This document shows positions 42,291 to 55,000 of a DNA stretch of 64,000 bases, one piece after another. This DNA comes from Clitoria ternatea (Eukaryota > Streptophyta > Magnoliopsida > Fabales > Fabaceae). The notes under the pieces were generated by a model, which saw only the letters and a program-made list of their open reading frames with translations, was not told the origin of the DNA and did not search any database. Both the position numbers and the translations under genes were made by a program. The stretch's first letter is position 1. Every line of letters begins with the position of its first letter. The DNA lies in NCBI GenBank assembly GCA_037962975.1, contig CM075669.1, positions 116,018,501-116,082,500 of the forward strand, read 5' to 3'.

Positions 42291-45200
42291 ATGGCTGTCA
42301 CTCTTAGGAGTGGTACTCAATATGATGGACCAGTTGAAAAGACTGTAAAGGAGGAAAAGAAAGTAGATGAATCATCATCTCATCCAGTAATTAAAGAAGA
42401 GAAACCACAAGAAAAGAAGGAGGAGGTTAAGCCATATCAACCTCCCATTCCATTTCCTCAGCGCTTAGCCAAAGCAAAGTTGGACAAACAATTTGGTAAG
42501 TTCCTTGATGTTTTAAAGAAATTATATATTAATATTCCCTTTACAGATGCTTTGCAGCAAATGCCTATATATGCGAAGTTCCTGAAGGACATTTTGTCCA
42601 ACAAAAGAAAACTGGGGGAAGATGGTACAGTTGCACTTACTGAAGAGTGCAGTGCTCTAATTCAAAAGAAACTTCCACCCAAGCTCCAAGATCCAGGTAG
42701 TTTCTCTATTCCTTGCATGATTGGTGACATGAATATAGATAAAGCATTGTGTGATTTAGGAGCGAGTGTGAGTTTAATGCCATTATCTGTTGCTGAAAAG
42801 TTAGGATTGGGTGAACTAAAACCTACTAGGATGTCTTTACAATTGGCTGATAGATCTGTAAAATATCCTGTAGGAATTTTAGAGGATGTTCCTATTAAGA
42901 TAGGAAAATTTTTTATACCTGCTGACTTTGTTGTACTTGAAATGGATGAAGATTCTTTGATTCCTATTATTTTAGGCAGACCATTTTTAGTAACTGCAGG
43001 TGCTGTGATCGATGTCAAGAATGGTAAGTTGTCTCTAACTGTTGGAGACCAAAAGGTTGATTTCAACTTGAAAAATGTTTTAGAAAAACCTTATAATGAT
43101 GTTTGCTGTACTGTGGATTTTGTCGAACAAGTGGTAAAGGAAGCAACCCTTCCTAATGACCCACTTGAAACTATTTTCATGATTGAGCCAATAGAAACAT
43201 TTGATTGCTCTGAGGCCCCACATGATACTGAGGTCATGTGTGACAAAGTGGTAAGCCCCAATGTGGAATTAAAACCTTTACCAGCTTCATTAAGGTATGA
43301 ATTTCTTGGTCCTAGTTCCACATATCCTGTGATTATCAATGCTGAATTGAATCCATCTGAAACTGAAAAACTTTTAAAACAACTTAGGTTGTATGGAAAG
43401 GCAATAGGTTATACAATGGACGATATCAAAGGGATTAGCCCTTCTCTTTGTATGCACATGATTACTGTAGAAAATGAAATTAGGCCCACAGTAGAACCAC
43501 TTAGGAGATTAAATCCAAAAATTCAAGAAGTGGTTAAAAAGGAAATTTTGAAATTGCTTGATGCTGGAGTCATATATCCTGTTGATAGTAGTAAATGGGT
43601 AAGTCCTGTCCATGTGGTGCCTAAAAAAGGGGGAATAACTGTGATTGAAAATGATAAACATAACTTGATTCCTACTAGGATTGTCTCTGGTTGGCGCATG
43701 TGCATTGACTATAGGAAGTTAAATAGCGCCACGAAAAAAGATCATTTTCCCCTCCCTTTTATTGATCAGATGCTTGAAAGACTTGTGAAACACTCTTATT
43801 TCTGTTATTTGGATGGGTATTTAGGTTTTTATCAAATTCCCATTCATCCATCTGATCAAGAAAAGACTACCTTCACTTGCCCTTATGGGACTTATGCTTA
43901 CAGACGTATGCCTTTTGGTTTATGTAATGCACCTGCGACTTTTCAAAGGTGTATGCAAGCAATTTTTTCTGATCTTATTGAAAATGTGATGGAAATCTTT
44001 ATGGATGATTTTTCAGTGCATGGTTTGGATTTTGATAATTGTTTAACAAATTTGTGCCAAGTCTTGCAGCGTTGTGAAGAAACCAATTTAGTTCTAAATT
44101 GGGAAAAATGCCATTTTATGTTAAGAGAAGGCATAGTTCTTGGACACCTGGTGTCTGAGAGAGGTATAGAAGTTGATAAGGCTAAAGTAGAAGTGATTGA
44201 AAAATTGCCTCCACCCACAAATGTGAAAGGTATTCGGAGTTTTCTTGGACATGCAGGGTTTTACCGCAGGTTCATTAAAGATTTCTCCAAGATCACAAAG
44301 CCTCTTACAACTCTTCTAGGTAAGGATGTGCCTTTCAATTTTGATTCATCTTGTATGGAAGCTTTTTGCAGGATTAAGCAAGCTCTAATCTCTGCCCCTA
44401 TCGTGCAACCACCTGATTGGAAACTCCCATTTAAGCTGATGTGTGATACGAGTGATTACGTAGTGGGGGCTGTGTTGGGGCAAAGAAAGGATAAAAAGCT
44501 CCATGTAATTCATTATGCCAGCCGGACACTAGATGATGCTCAGGTAAATTATGCCACAACTGAAAAAGAACTGTTAGCTATTGTCTTTGCTTTTGATAAA
44601 TTTAGGTCCTATTTGGTAGGTTCACATGTTACTGTTTACACTGACCACTCTGCCATTAAGTATCTATTGAATAAAAAGGAAGCAAAGCCTAGATTAATTA
44701 GGTGGATTCTAATATTGCAAGAATTTGACTTGGAAATTAAGGACAAGAAGGGTACCGAGAACTTGGTCGCTGACCACCTATCTAGGTTGACATCTGAAAA
44801 AGAAGAAACAGATAATATTCCCATCAATGAATCTTTTCTAGATGAACAACTCTTGAATCTTAGTATCCAACGTGTTCCTTGGTATGCTGATTTTGTAAAT
44901 TTTCTTGCATGTGGTATTTTACCCCCTGATCTTAGCTTTCAGCAAAGGAAAAAGTTTTATACAGATGTCAAGCATTATTATTGGGATGAACCACTCCTTT
45001 TTAAGCAATGTGCAAATGGTATGATTCGGAGATGTGTTTCACAAGATGATGTCCATGCTATCTTGGATCATTGCCATTCTCTTTCCTGTGGAGGGCACAT
45101 GAGCACCTCCAAGACAGCTGCTAAAGTATTGCAAGCTGGGTTCTATTGGCCAAATATTTTTAAGGATGTACGTAAGTATGTTCTAACTTGTGATGCTTGC

Positions 45201-45518
45201 CAAAGAACAGGTAACATTGGTAAGAGACAAGAAATGCCATTAAATACCATTTTAGAAGTTGAATTGTTTGATGTATGGGGTGTTGATTTTATGGGTCCCT
45301 TTCCCTCTTCTTTTGGAAATCAGTTCATATTAGTGGCAGTTGACTATGTGTCAAAATGGGTGGAAGCCATTGCTTCACCCCATTCCAATGCTAAAACTGT
45401 TATTAAACTTTCCAAGAAAATAATATTTCCAAGGTTTGGGGTCCCAAAATGTGTTATAAGTGATGAAGGGTCTCATTTTATTGAGAAAACTTTTCAGACC
45501 CTTCTAAAGAAATATTGA
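42291..45518 (+). CDS. Athila-type pol, copy 1: protease, RT, RNase H, integrase N-part (1,075 aa)
   Basis: An ATG start opens MAVTLRSGTQYDG. Domains: aspartic protease with DLGAS at 155-159; reverse transcriptase about 400-590 with RMCIDYRKLN and catalytic FMDD at 570-573; RNase H about 660-790 (CDTSDYVVGAVLGQ, YTDHSAIKYLL); integrase zinc region (HCHSLSCGGHMS, CDACQR); and the integrase core with D999 (VDFMGP) and D1058 (ISDEGSHF). A TGA at 45516-45518 truncates the protein before the catalytic glutamate, so integrase is inactive unless the stop is bypassed. Protease, RT and RNase H look intact. The sequence is in the same frame as gag. Role: replication of the element RNA into DNA in the capsid. 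Confidence 0.9.
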   Translation: MAVTLRSGTQYDGPVEKTVKEEKKVDESSSHPVIKEEKPQEKKEEVKPYQPPIPFPQRLAKAKLDKQFGKFLDVLKKLYINIPFTDALQQMPIYAKFLKDILSNKRKLGEDGTVALTEECSALIQKKLPPKLQDPGSFSIPCMIGDMNIDKALCDLGASVSLMPLSVAEKLGLGELKPTRMSLQLADRSVKYPVGILEDVPIKIGKFFIPADFVVLEMDEDSLIPIILGRPFLVTAGAVIDVKNGKLSLTVGDQKVDFNLKNVLEKPYNDVCCTVDFVEQVVKEATLPNDPLETIFMIEPIETFDCSEAPHDTEVMCDKVVSPNVELKPLPASLRYEFLGPSSTYPVIINAELNPSETEKLLKQLRLYGKAIGYTMDDIKGISPSLCMHMITVENEIRPTVEPLRRLNPKIQEVVKKEILKLLDAGVIYPVDSSKWVSPVHVVPKKGGITVIENDKHNLIPTRIVSGWRMCIDYRKLNSATKKDHFPLPFIDQMLERLVKHSYFCYLDGYLGFYQIPIHPSDQEKTTFTCPYGTYAYRRMPFGLCNAPATFQRCMQAIFSDLIENVMEIFMDDFSVHGLDFDNCLTNLCQVLQRCEETNLVLNWEKCHFMLREGIVLGHLVSERGIEVDKAKVEVIEKLPPPTNVKGIRSFLGHAGFYRRFIKDFSKITKPLTTLLGKDVPFNFDSSCMEAFCRIKQALISAPIVQPPDWKLPFKLMCDTSDYVVGAVLGQRKDKKLHVIHYASRTLDDAQVNYATTEKELLAIVFAFDKFRSYLVGSHVTVYTDHSAIKYLLNKKEAKPRLIRWILILQEFDLEIKDKKGTENLVADHLSRLTSEKEETDNIPINESFLDEQLLNLSIQRVPWYADFVNFLACGILPPDLSFQQRKKFYTDVKHYYWDEPLLFKQCANGMIRRCVSQDDVHAILDHCHSLSCGGHMSTSKTAAKVLQAGFYWPNIFKDVRKYVLTCDACQRTGNIGKRQEMPLNTILEVELFDVWGVDFMGPFPSSFGNQFILVAVDYVSKWVEAIASPHSNAKTVIKLSKKIIFPRFGVPKCVISDEGSHFIEKTFQTLLKKY

Positions 45519-46169
45519 GTTAGACATAAGGTTGCTACACCTTATCACCCACAAACTAGTGGACAAGTTGAGGTATCCAATTGGGAAATTAAAAATATTC
45601 TTCAAAAAGTGGTGAATACATCACGTAAGGATTGGTCTATTAAGTTAGATGATTCCTTATGGGCGTATCGAACCGCATACAAAACTCCCATTGGAACCAT
45701 GCCTTTTAAGCTAGTATATGGGAAGCCCTGTCATTTACCTGTTGAGCTAGAATATAAATCTTTTTGGGCTGTTAAAACTCTTAACTTTGATCATAAGGCT
45801 GCAGGTGAACAAAGATTGTTGGAATTAAATGAGCTTGAAGAACTCCGTCTAGATGCATACGAAAATGCCAGAATTTATAAAGAAAAAACCAAACAATGGC
45901 ATGATCGTCACATCCAACGGAGAACATTTAATCCAGGAGATATGGTTTTACTATTTAATTCCAGATTAAAGCTTTTTCCAGGAAAACTGAGATCCCGATG
46001 GTCGGGACCATTCAAGGTGACAAAAGTCTTTCCCTTTGGAGCTGTCGAACTATGGAGCGAGAAATCTGGTACATTTAGGGTAAATGGACAGAGAGTAAAG
46101 CACTATCTGACAGGTCAACCAATACAACAAGCAAGTGACTTGGACTTGTTTGATGCTCCTGATGAGTAA
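45519..46169 (+). pseudogene. Integrase C-terminal part, copy 1, after in-frame TGA
   Basis: This continues the pol frame: VRHKVATPYHPQTSGQVE (with the third catalytic acidic residue), AYRTAYKTPIGTMPFKLVYG, then the C-terminal domain (FNPGDMVLLFNSRLKLFPGK, SRWSGPFKV). It ends at a natural TAA. No ATG or separate promoter is evident, so it would be made only by stop-codon readthrough. Confidence 0.9.
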
Positions 46170-47500
46170 ATCCAAACGGTGAGAAGTCTGGCTGAAGACT
46201 TAAAACTTAGCACAGATAGGGAGGTAACCCTATAAAAAGTTGTTGTTTCATTTTGAGCTTAAAAAAAAAAAACCCAACTATGTCAACTGCTGGTTTGGGG
46301 TTACTCCAGGTAAGTTTTCTTATCCTTTTATCATCCATTTTAACATTGAGGACAATGTCAAATTCTGGTTTGGGGTGGTAGGCAAGAAAACTTAACTGTT
46401 TTGTTTACGTTGTGTGATTGTCATTTTATTATGCATGTGTGTTTCCTTGTTTTGTTTGTAATCTTGTAATTTACCATGATTGCATGATAAATTTACTTTG
46501 AACACAAGGCTAAAGTATCTAAGGATCCCAAAATTTTGAGTAAAATTTTTAAAATTTGATTGTTTAAATGCCAAATAAATGCTTAAATGAACCTTATGTG
46601 ATTAAAATTTTCTTTGAAAAGACTTTCCATGATTAGACTTGAGCCAAAATGGGTTATTTATCAAACAAATTTTCAAAACCCATATTTTCTTGATTGAGTG
46701 AATCTCATAGTCATTAATATTCTAGAACTTGTTTTTCAACCGATTCAAAATGGTTTTTGATTATATGTCTTAGGATGATAAAGGCACAATTAGGTCTTAT
46801 TCTTAAGCCTCAGAATTTTGCATAATTTGACCCCTAGTTGCCCCTTTTGAGCCTAAAAGTGAAAATTTTTCCTTGAAACCTTTCATTGACTGATATTCTC
46901 TTAATGGTGAAAAAGTTGGAAATTTAGTCGAGCAAAGAAAGAAAAAAGGACTTAAGAAAAAAATATGGTATTAAATGCAAAGAAAAGCAAGAAAAAGAAA
47001 AAGAAAATCAAAAGGATGATATTGAATGAATTCTAAAAAGTCCATAAAAGTTCAAAAATTTGCTCTGTTAAATTTATAATGGTAATTTGAATCATTCATG
47101 ACTGTTAAAGCCCTTTTGTATTCCATTTTTCTTGAAATTCCTACCTTGACAATACAACCCAAGGCCACGTTACAACCTTTGAAAGACATTTAGACTTTGA
47201 CATATTTTCTATCTAAACTGTGGAGTTTCTAGTTTATTAACAAGCTTATGGTAATATTTTTTGACTATGATGATTTGAGAGATACACAAACCTTGAAACA
47301 CTTGAGTGAAAATTGTGAGAAGAGTATCTCAAGTCTTGACATTGAAAATTGATTCACATAAGAAAAATAAAACTGGCATTTGAATAAATCTGTTTCTCTG
47401 TTTTGGATTCCTTAGTTTATTAAGTTTAGTGTTTTCTGTATTTTATCTTGTGAATATGGTGATTGCTTGAGGACAAGCAATGTTTTGGTTAAGGGTATTT
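46170..47500 (+). other. 3' non-coding region and PPT, copy 1
   Basis: There is no env-like frame. Phrases ACTGCTGGTTTGGGGTTACT and TTCTGGTTTGGGGTGGTAGG form two purine-rich tracts near 46290 and 46370. The region ends GGTTAAGGGTATTT directly before LTR 2, the position of the PPT. Confidence 0.75.
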
Positions 47501-50500
47501 TGATAAGTGCTTTATAATACAATAAATTAGGTCTAATTTGCTTAGGACTTTAATCATTATGCACTGTATTTCCTTTATTTATTGTGATTTTTGCTTTCTT
47601 ACCACTATTTTCTACTTGGGTATGTTATTTTGCAGGAATTAAGGTAATAAAGGGTCAAAAACAAGAGAAAAACGACCATAAAATGATAAAGAAACAAGAA
47701 GAACAAGCCCAAAGTGGATAGAATTCTCTTTTTAAAGCTGAAATCTGACTCAGAAAGAAAAAATCCGACTCAGAGCACTGAAATCCGACTCAAAATGGTC
47801 AAATCCGAGTGGGATAACTCAGAAATGACCAAATCTGAGTGGAAAGACTCAGAGTAGAGCATTGCCGAGTGGAATACTGCACTGTTGGAGAAAATCCGAG
47901 TGAAATGTTCCCTGTCAAAGCCATTCCGAGTGATAAATGACTGACTCGAGTGAAGGACGAATGCTGAAATGGAATAAGTCTCGGTTGGAGGTGATTCCGA
48001 GTGGAAACTTCCCCGACCGCGTCCATTCCGAGTGAAAAAAGGAGACTGACCTCCATTAAATATGTCCAAAGCTATTCTCCGAGTGAAAGGATTGCTGATT
48101 GAAGTAAATCCGAGTGGGAGCTTTCTGATTGCAACTAATCCGAATGAATGGATTCCGAGTAGAAGAGGCCACTAAAATGAATAAATGCTGACTAAGGAGG
48201 AATCCGACTCAGAGAAGATGGCATTCTCAAGCGGAACAAGGCATTTCCGAGTAATTCCTTAAGCAAGCAAGGAAAATCCGACCAGGATTGAATCACACTC
48301 GGACAGATTCTCACAGTTTCACACTAAGTCCGAGTGAGATCTCTACAACGAAGAATACCGAGTAAAATGGGTCAGAAACCTATATTTCCGAGCAAAGCAA
48401 GGCTCGGACATGAGAGGAAATTCAATCAGCCAGATTCGAGGAAAGACAACCGACTGGGTTGATTGACGACTGAAGGCCATTCCGAGTAAAAAGCAAGAAG
48501 ACACTTCTGAGTGTATCATTTCAAGGAATGAAGGCCGACTGAATTATTTCAAAGCAAATCCGAGTGAATGTATCCGAATGAATTTGACCGAGTGAATTCC
48601 AAAGCAAAATCCGAGCAAAGTTTGAACCGAGTGGTTCAGATTCAGAGACAGCCGAGTGAAAATGTTTGGGAACCGATTGAATAAATTCTGATCTTGAGTG
48701 AGTCTTCAATCAGTTCCGAATGAACTCCATGAAGCTGAGCCGAGTGAATGGTTTTAGTCGGATCCGAGTCCCTCTTCAGTCAATTTCGAGCCACCTTCTA
48801 ATCAGTTCCGAGTGAATCACTTTCACTCGGTTCTGATTCACTTTTCAATCGGTTTCGAAGAAATAAAGCAATCGGAGTTGCTTTGCTCATCTCCTCACAG
48901 CAACTCAACACCGACCGGTTTGTTCCAAATACTGACTGGTTTTCTTCCAAACACCGACCCCTCAACTCGACACCGAGCAAAGATTCACTCGGTCTTCTTT
49001 AGAAAATGCACCTTTTTCCAGTCGGTTTTGTGCACAAAAGGCATTTTTCCACTCGGATTCTAGAGAGAAGGTGAAAACCGACCCAATTCTTCACAATGCA
49101 ACACCGTCCAGCACTCAGCAAACCACCCTCCAGCAAGCTTTCACTCGGATTTTGGAGAAAAGATGAAAACCGACCCATTTTTCCACTCGGAATTTGCCCA
49201 GCTGAATAAATCCAAGCACCGAATTATTGGAAATATTAAAATAATGCAATTTGGGACAGTTGGAAGTCACATGCACCGAAAGTTTTCTCCCACTTGACAC
49301 CATCCAGGCTGTCTCCAAGCTGTGATGGTGGGGCGGCTGAGAAGAAGACAATTGCACCAACTGGCAACGCGTGTTCCAAGTTGACTTCTTCCCTTCCTTT
49401 GCCTATAAAAGGGAACACGGACAGCACCACCAAGGCATCACTTGAAATCAATTTCCATAAGCTTAAATTCCTTTTCTTTTCTTCTCTTTCTTTCATTTTC
49501 TCTTTTCTTCTTCCGTGCTTCTCTTCTCTTTTCTTTCTTTCTTTTTTCTTTATTTCTTTCTTCGTTCTTTCTCTTTCTTTTTCGTTTTGTTTCTTTTTTT
49601 ATTTTCTTTTTCTTTATTTTATTTTAAGAGTTGTGAATTGTAAAAGTGAGTTATTTAAATTTGTAATTGGTGGAGGAATATTGCAACAAGGAAATACAGT
49701 GGTAAATTATTCTGAGCTTTTGGAGAAACCCGTAAGTCTTTATTTTTTACCATGTCTTGTATGTTTTATTTTTCCATTATATATATGAATTTGAATTATT
49801 TCATGAGTAGCTAAATTAATTATCTTGGGATAAAAGGGGGTATGATAATATTTTATTGTTAATATTATTTTGACTTAGAATTAAATAAATTTCTGTTTTC
49901 CATTTAGTTTAAAAAATGCTCAATGCTTTTAGTGATTCCTAACAAGAACCTAAATGATAAAACTGTATACTTGCGGGTATATTAGTAAGTTTAGGTAATA
50001 AATAGAATCGAGAGATTTATTTTTACCGGAAAGCTTTGAACTAAACCTAAGATTTTTGAAATGCTTTTTGTGACCTCGGTAAAACCGTGAAGGTAATCAA
50101 AATTCTTTTAAGGAAATAAAAGGGGTTTTCATAAAATGATAATGGGCCTTTCTGAGGATAAAGCAGCGCTTTCCATAGGTTAGGTACATTAATAGGATTC
50201 CGAGAGGAACATATTAATTAGCTTTTGGAAAATTCGCCTTGGAAAACTTAATTCGATTCTTATTTATGAAAAGTTAAAATTTATTAACATAAAATAGAGT
50301 CTTAATCCCCCGAAATCCCAAGATATTCTCAACTCTGATTTTTAAGTGTCAAGTAAATTTTATTTTTATACTTATTCGTATTCTGTTCAACTTTAATTTG
50401 TGCTTTATTTTATAAAAATCTTAAAAATCAATTGTGTGGATAATTAAATTTCAATATGCTGGTACTTTGAACACAGTCCCTGTGGAGAACGATAATCTTT

Positions 50501-50541
50501 TATATTACGCGACATAACCCGTGCGCTTGCGGGCCCTGTCA
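47501..50541 (+). repeat. LTR 2 of the Athila tandem (3,041 bp), mosaic
   Basis: Its first about 1.4 kb shares private variants with LTR 3 (for example TGACTCAGAAAG near 47747, GACTCAGAGAAG near 48208, loss of about 24 bp near 48900). Its remaining about 1.6 kb mostly shares variants with LTR 1 (GACACCATCC near 49300, TTTCTGTTTTCC near 49890). This is the pattern expected of a recombinant LTR. Confidence 0.93.
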
Positions 50542-50547
50542 AGTTTT

Positions 50548-50565
50548 TGGCGCCGTTGCCGGGGA
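50548..50565 (+). other. Primer-binding site 2 (tRNA-Asp type)
   Basis: Identical to PBS 1, six bases after LTR 2. Confidence 0.92.
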
Positions 50566-50746
50566 CTGTTGTCCCTCAAATATCGGCAATATTGAAATTC
50601 GATTAGATCATACTTGTTAATATTTTTATTGTTATTTTTATTTTTATTTTTATTTTCTTTGTAATTTTATATTTTGTTCTATATTCTGTGTATCTGTTGT
50701 TTTATTTTTGTAATTGTTTGTTTTATTTGTCATTTATTTTCTATTT

Positions 50747-52018
50747 ATGCGACGAAGCCGTAGTGTCGATCTAAACTTAGGATTTGACCCTGAGATAGAA
50801 CGTACCCTTAGAGCTTTGAGAAAACAACAAAAACAACAAAAAGAAGAAAAAGAAAAACAAATGGCAGACCAACATAGACCCTTAGGAGATTTTGCCGCTC
50901 CAAGTACAAATGGAAGAGGATCTAGCATCCTCAGACCCACAGTGGAGGCTAACAATTTTGAATTGAAGCCTTCACTACTTTCAATGGTTCAACAGAACCA
51001 ATTCGGAGGATTACCCTCCGAAGATCCAAATCTTCACCTTCAAATCTTTCTTGAATACTGTGACACCCTGAAGATGAACGGGGCCACCAATGACGCCATT
51101 CACTTAAGACTTTTCCCTTTCTCCTTAAGAGATAAAGCGAGAGCGTGGTTATACTCTCTTCCTGAAGGATCCATCACGACTTGGGACCAATTGTTCAGTG
51201 CTTTTATCAATAAATGGTACCCAAGGAACAAGACTGATGTGCTGAGAAAACAAATCATCAATTTTTCACAAAAAGATGATGAATCCTTGTATGAAGCCTG
51301 GGAAAGATACAGGGAGTTACTAAGAGAATGTCCTCACCATGGGATAGAAAGGTGGTTGACAATCCATATTTTCTATAATGGACTAACTTCCACACCAAAG
51401 ATCTCTTTAGATGCTGCAGCTGGAGGAGCCTTCATGAGTAAAAATGTTGATGAAGCTGAGAACCTGATTGAGGAAATAGCTCAAAACACTCACCAGTGGA
51501 ACTCTGAGAGAGGATTACCTGCTAAAACACCAGGTAAGCATTCTGTTGATGCTCTTTCCCTACTTTCTGCTAAAGTTGAAGCATTAACATTAAAACTTGA
51601 TAAAATAGGGTCAACAGGTGCTACTAATATTGTTTGTGAAGTTTGTGGTGTTTCAGGACATGGAGCTACAAACTGCCATTTAGCAATGACCCCTAATCAA
51701 GAACAAGAAATGCATCAGGTGGACGTTATTGGAAACTATGGTGGAAACTATCAAGGTAACTACAGACCTCCACAAGGTCCACCTGGCTTCCAAAATAGGC
51801 CACCTCAATTCCAAAGTAACTACAAACCTCAACAAGGAACCTATATTCCACAAAAATCAAAGCTAGAATCCTTGATGGAGACATTTGTAGCTACTCAACT
51901 TAAACAAAATGATGAATTCTCTGATGCAATAAAAAACTTGGCTTCAAAAGTGGACTCTCTTGCCACTCATAACAAAATACTGGAAAATCAAATTGCCCAA
52001 CAAGCCTCCTATTCTTAA
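50747..52018 (+). CDS. Athila-type gag, copy 2 (423 aa)
   Basis: Identical to copy 1 except for one Ser-to-Tyr difference in the segment FQSNYKPQQG. It has the same CCHC knuckle and the same terminal TAA (52016-52018) in frame with the following pol. The shared stop predates the tandem duplication. Confidence 0.9.
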   Translation: MRRSRSVDLNLGFDPEIERTLRALRKQQKQQKEEKEKQMADQHRPLGDFAAPSTNGRGSSILRPTVEANNFELKPSLLSMVQQNQFGGLPSEDPNLHLQIFLEYCDTLKMNGATNDAIHLRLFPFSLRDKARAWLYSLPEGSITTWDQLFSAFINKWYPRNKTDVLRKQIINFSQKDDESLYEAWERYRELLRECPHHGIERWLTIHIFYNGLTSTPKISLDAAAGGAFMSKNVDEAENLIEEIAQNTHQWNSERGLPAKTPGKHSVDALSLLSAKVEALTLKLDKIGSTGATNIVCEVCGVSGHGATNCHLAMTPNQEQEMHQVDVIGNYGGNYQGNYRPPQGPPGFQNRPPQFQSNYKPQQGTYIPQKSKLESLMETFVATQLKQNDEFSDAIKNLASKVDSLATHNKILENQIAQQASYS

Positions 52019-52072
52019 AGAGCACCAGGAACATTTCCTGGAAAACCAGAAGCTGGACCATCCAACCAAACC

Positions 52073-55000
52073 ATGGCTGTCACTCTTAGGAGTGGTACTC
52101 AATATGATGGACCAGTTGAAAAGACTGTAAAGGAGGAAAAGAAAGTAGATGAATCATCATCTCATCCAGTAATTAAAGAAGAGAAACCACAAGAAAAGAA
52201 GGAGGAGGTTAAGCCATATCAACCTCCCATTCCATTTCCTCAGCGCTTAGCCAAAGCAAAGTTGGACAAACAATTTGGTAAGTTCCTTGATGTTTTAAAG
52301 AAATTATATATTAATATTCCCTTTACAGATGCTTTGCAGCAAATGCCTATATATGCGAAGTTCCTGAAGGACATTTTGTCCAACAAAAGAAAACTGGGGG
52401 AAGATGGTACAGTTGCACTTACTGAAGAGTGCAGTGCTCTAATTCAAAAGAAACTTCCACCCAAGCTCCAAGATCCAGGTAGTTTCTCTATTCCTTGCAT
52501 GATTGGTGACATGAATATAGATAAAGCATTGTGTGATTTAGGAGCGAGTGTGAGTTTAATGCCATTATCTGTTGCTGAAAAGTTAGGATTGGGTGAACTA
52601 AAACCTACTAGGATGTCTTTACAATTGGCTGATAGATCTGTAAAATATCCTGTAGGAATTTTAGAGGATGTTCCTATTAAGATAGGAAAATTTTTTATAC
52701 CTGCTGACTTTGTTGTACTTGAAATGGATGAAGATTCTTTGATTCCTATTATTTTAGGCAGACCATTTTTAGTAACTGCAGGTGCTGTGATCGATGTCAA
52801 GAATGGTAAGTTGTCTCTAACTGTTGGAGACCAAAAGGTTGATTTCAACTTGAAAAATGTTTTAGAAAAACCTTATAATGATGTTTGCTGTACTGTGGAT
52901 TTTGTCGAACAAGTGGTAAAGGAAGCAACCCTTCCTAATGACCCACTTGAAACTATTTTCATGATTGAGCCAATAGAAACATTTGATTGCTCTGAGGCCC
53001 CACATGATACTGAGGTCATGTGTGACAAAGTGGTAAGCCCCAATGTGGAATTAAAACCTTTACCAGCTTCATTAAGGTATGAATTTCTTGGTCCTAGTTC
53101 CACATATCCTGTGATTATCAATGCTGAATTGAATCCATCTGAAACTGAAAAACTTTTAAAACAACTTAGGTTGTATGGAAAGGCAATAGGTTATACAATG
53201 GACGATATCAAAGGGATTAGCCCTTCTCTTTGTATGCACATGATTACTGTAGAAAATGAAATTAGGCCCACAGTAGAACCACTTAGGAGATTAAATCCAA
53301 AAATTCAAGAAGTGGTTAAAAAGGAAATTTTGAAATTGCTTGATGCTGGAGTCATATATCCTGTTGATAGTAGTAAATGGGTAAGTCCTGTCCATGTGGT
53401 GCCTAAAAAAGGGGGAATAACTGTGATTGAAAATGATAAACATAACTTGATTCCTACTAGGATTGTCTCTGGTTGGCGCATGTGCATTGACTATAGGAAG
53501 TTAAATAGCGCCACGAAAAAAGATCATTTTCCCCTCCCTTTTATTGATCAGATGCTTGAAAGACTTGTGAAACACTCTTATTTCTGTTATTTGGATGGGT
53601 ATTTAGGTTTTTATCAAATTCCCATTCATCCATCTGATCAAGAAAAGACTACCTTCACTTGCCCTTATGGGACTTATGCTTACAGACGTATGCCTTTTGG
53701 TTTATGTAATGCACCTGCGACTTTTCAAAGGTGTATGCAAGCAATTTTTTCTGATCTTATTGAAAATGTGATGGAAATCTTTATGGATGATTTTTCAGTG
53801 CATGGTTTGGATTTTGATAATTGTTTAACAAATTTGTGCCAAGTCTTGCAGCGTTGTGAAGAAACCAATTTAGTTCTAAATTGGGAAAAATGCCATTTTA
53901 TGTTAAGAGAAGGCATAGTTCTTGGACACCTGGTGTCTGAGAGAGGTATAGAAGTTGATAAGGCTAAAGTAGAAGTGATTGAAAAATTGCCTCCACCCAC
54001 AAATGTGAAAGGTATTCGGAGTTTTCTTGGACATGCAGGGTTTTACCGCAGGTTCATTAAAGATTTCTCCAAGATCACAAAGCCTCTTACAACTCTTCTA
54101 GGTAAGGATGTGCCTTTCAATTTTGATTCATCTTGTATGGAAGCTTTTTGCAGGATTAAGCAAGCTCTAATCTCTGCCCCTATCGTGCAACCACCTGATT
54201 GGAAACTCCCATTTAAGCTGATGTGTGATACGAGTGATTACGTAGTGGGGGCTGTGTTGGGGCAAAGAAAGGATAAAAAGCTCCATGTAATTCATTATGC
54301 CAGCCGGACACTAGATGATGCTCAGGTAAATTATGCCACAACTGAAAAAGAACTGTTAGCTATTGTCTTTGCTTTTGATAAATTTAGGTCCTATTTGGTA
54401 GGTTCACATGTTACTGTTTACACTGACCACTCTGCCATTAAGTATCTATTGAATAAAAAGGAAGCAAAGCCTAGATTAATTAGGTGGATTCTAATATTGC
54501 AAGAATTTGACTTGGAAATTAAGGACAAGAAGGGTACCGAGAACTTGGTCGCTGACCACCTATCTAGGTTGACATCTGAAAAAGAAGAAACAGATAATAT
54601 TCCCATCAATGAATCTTTTCTAGATGAACAACTCTTGAATCTTAGTATCCAACGTGTTCCTTGGTATGCTGATTTTGTAAATTTTCTTGCATGTGGTATT
54701 TTACCCCCTGATCTTAGCTTTCAGCAAAGGAAAAAGTTTTATACAGATGTCAAGCATTATTATTGGGATGAACCACTCCTTTTTAAGCAATGTGCAAATG
54801 GTATGATTCGGAGATGTGTTTCACAAGATGATGTCCATGCTATCTTGGATCATTGCCATTCTCTTTCCTGTGGAGGGCACATGAGCACCTCCAAGACAGC
54901 TGCTAAAGTATTGCAAGCTGGGTTCTATTGGCCAAATATTTTTAAGGATGTACGTAAGTATGTTCTAACTTGTGATGCTTGCCAAAGAACAGGTAACATT

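Noticed and set aside
45609..46169. Separate gene for the integrase C-terminal part
   Set aside because: The apparent start is GTG inside a continuous pol frame. It is the tail of pol beyond a nonsense codon.
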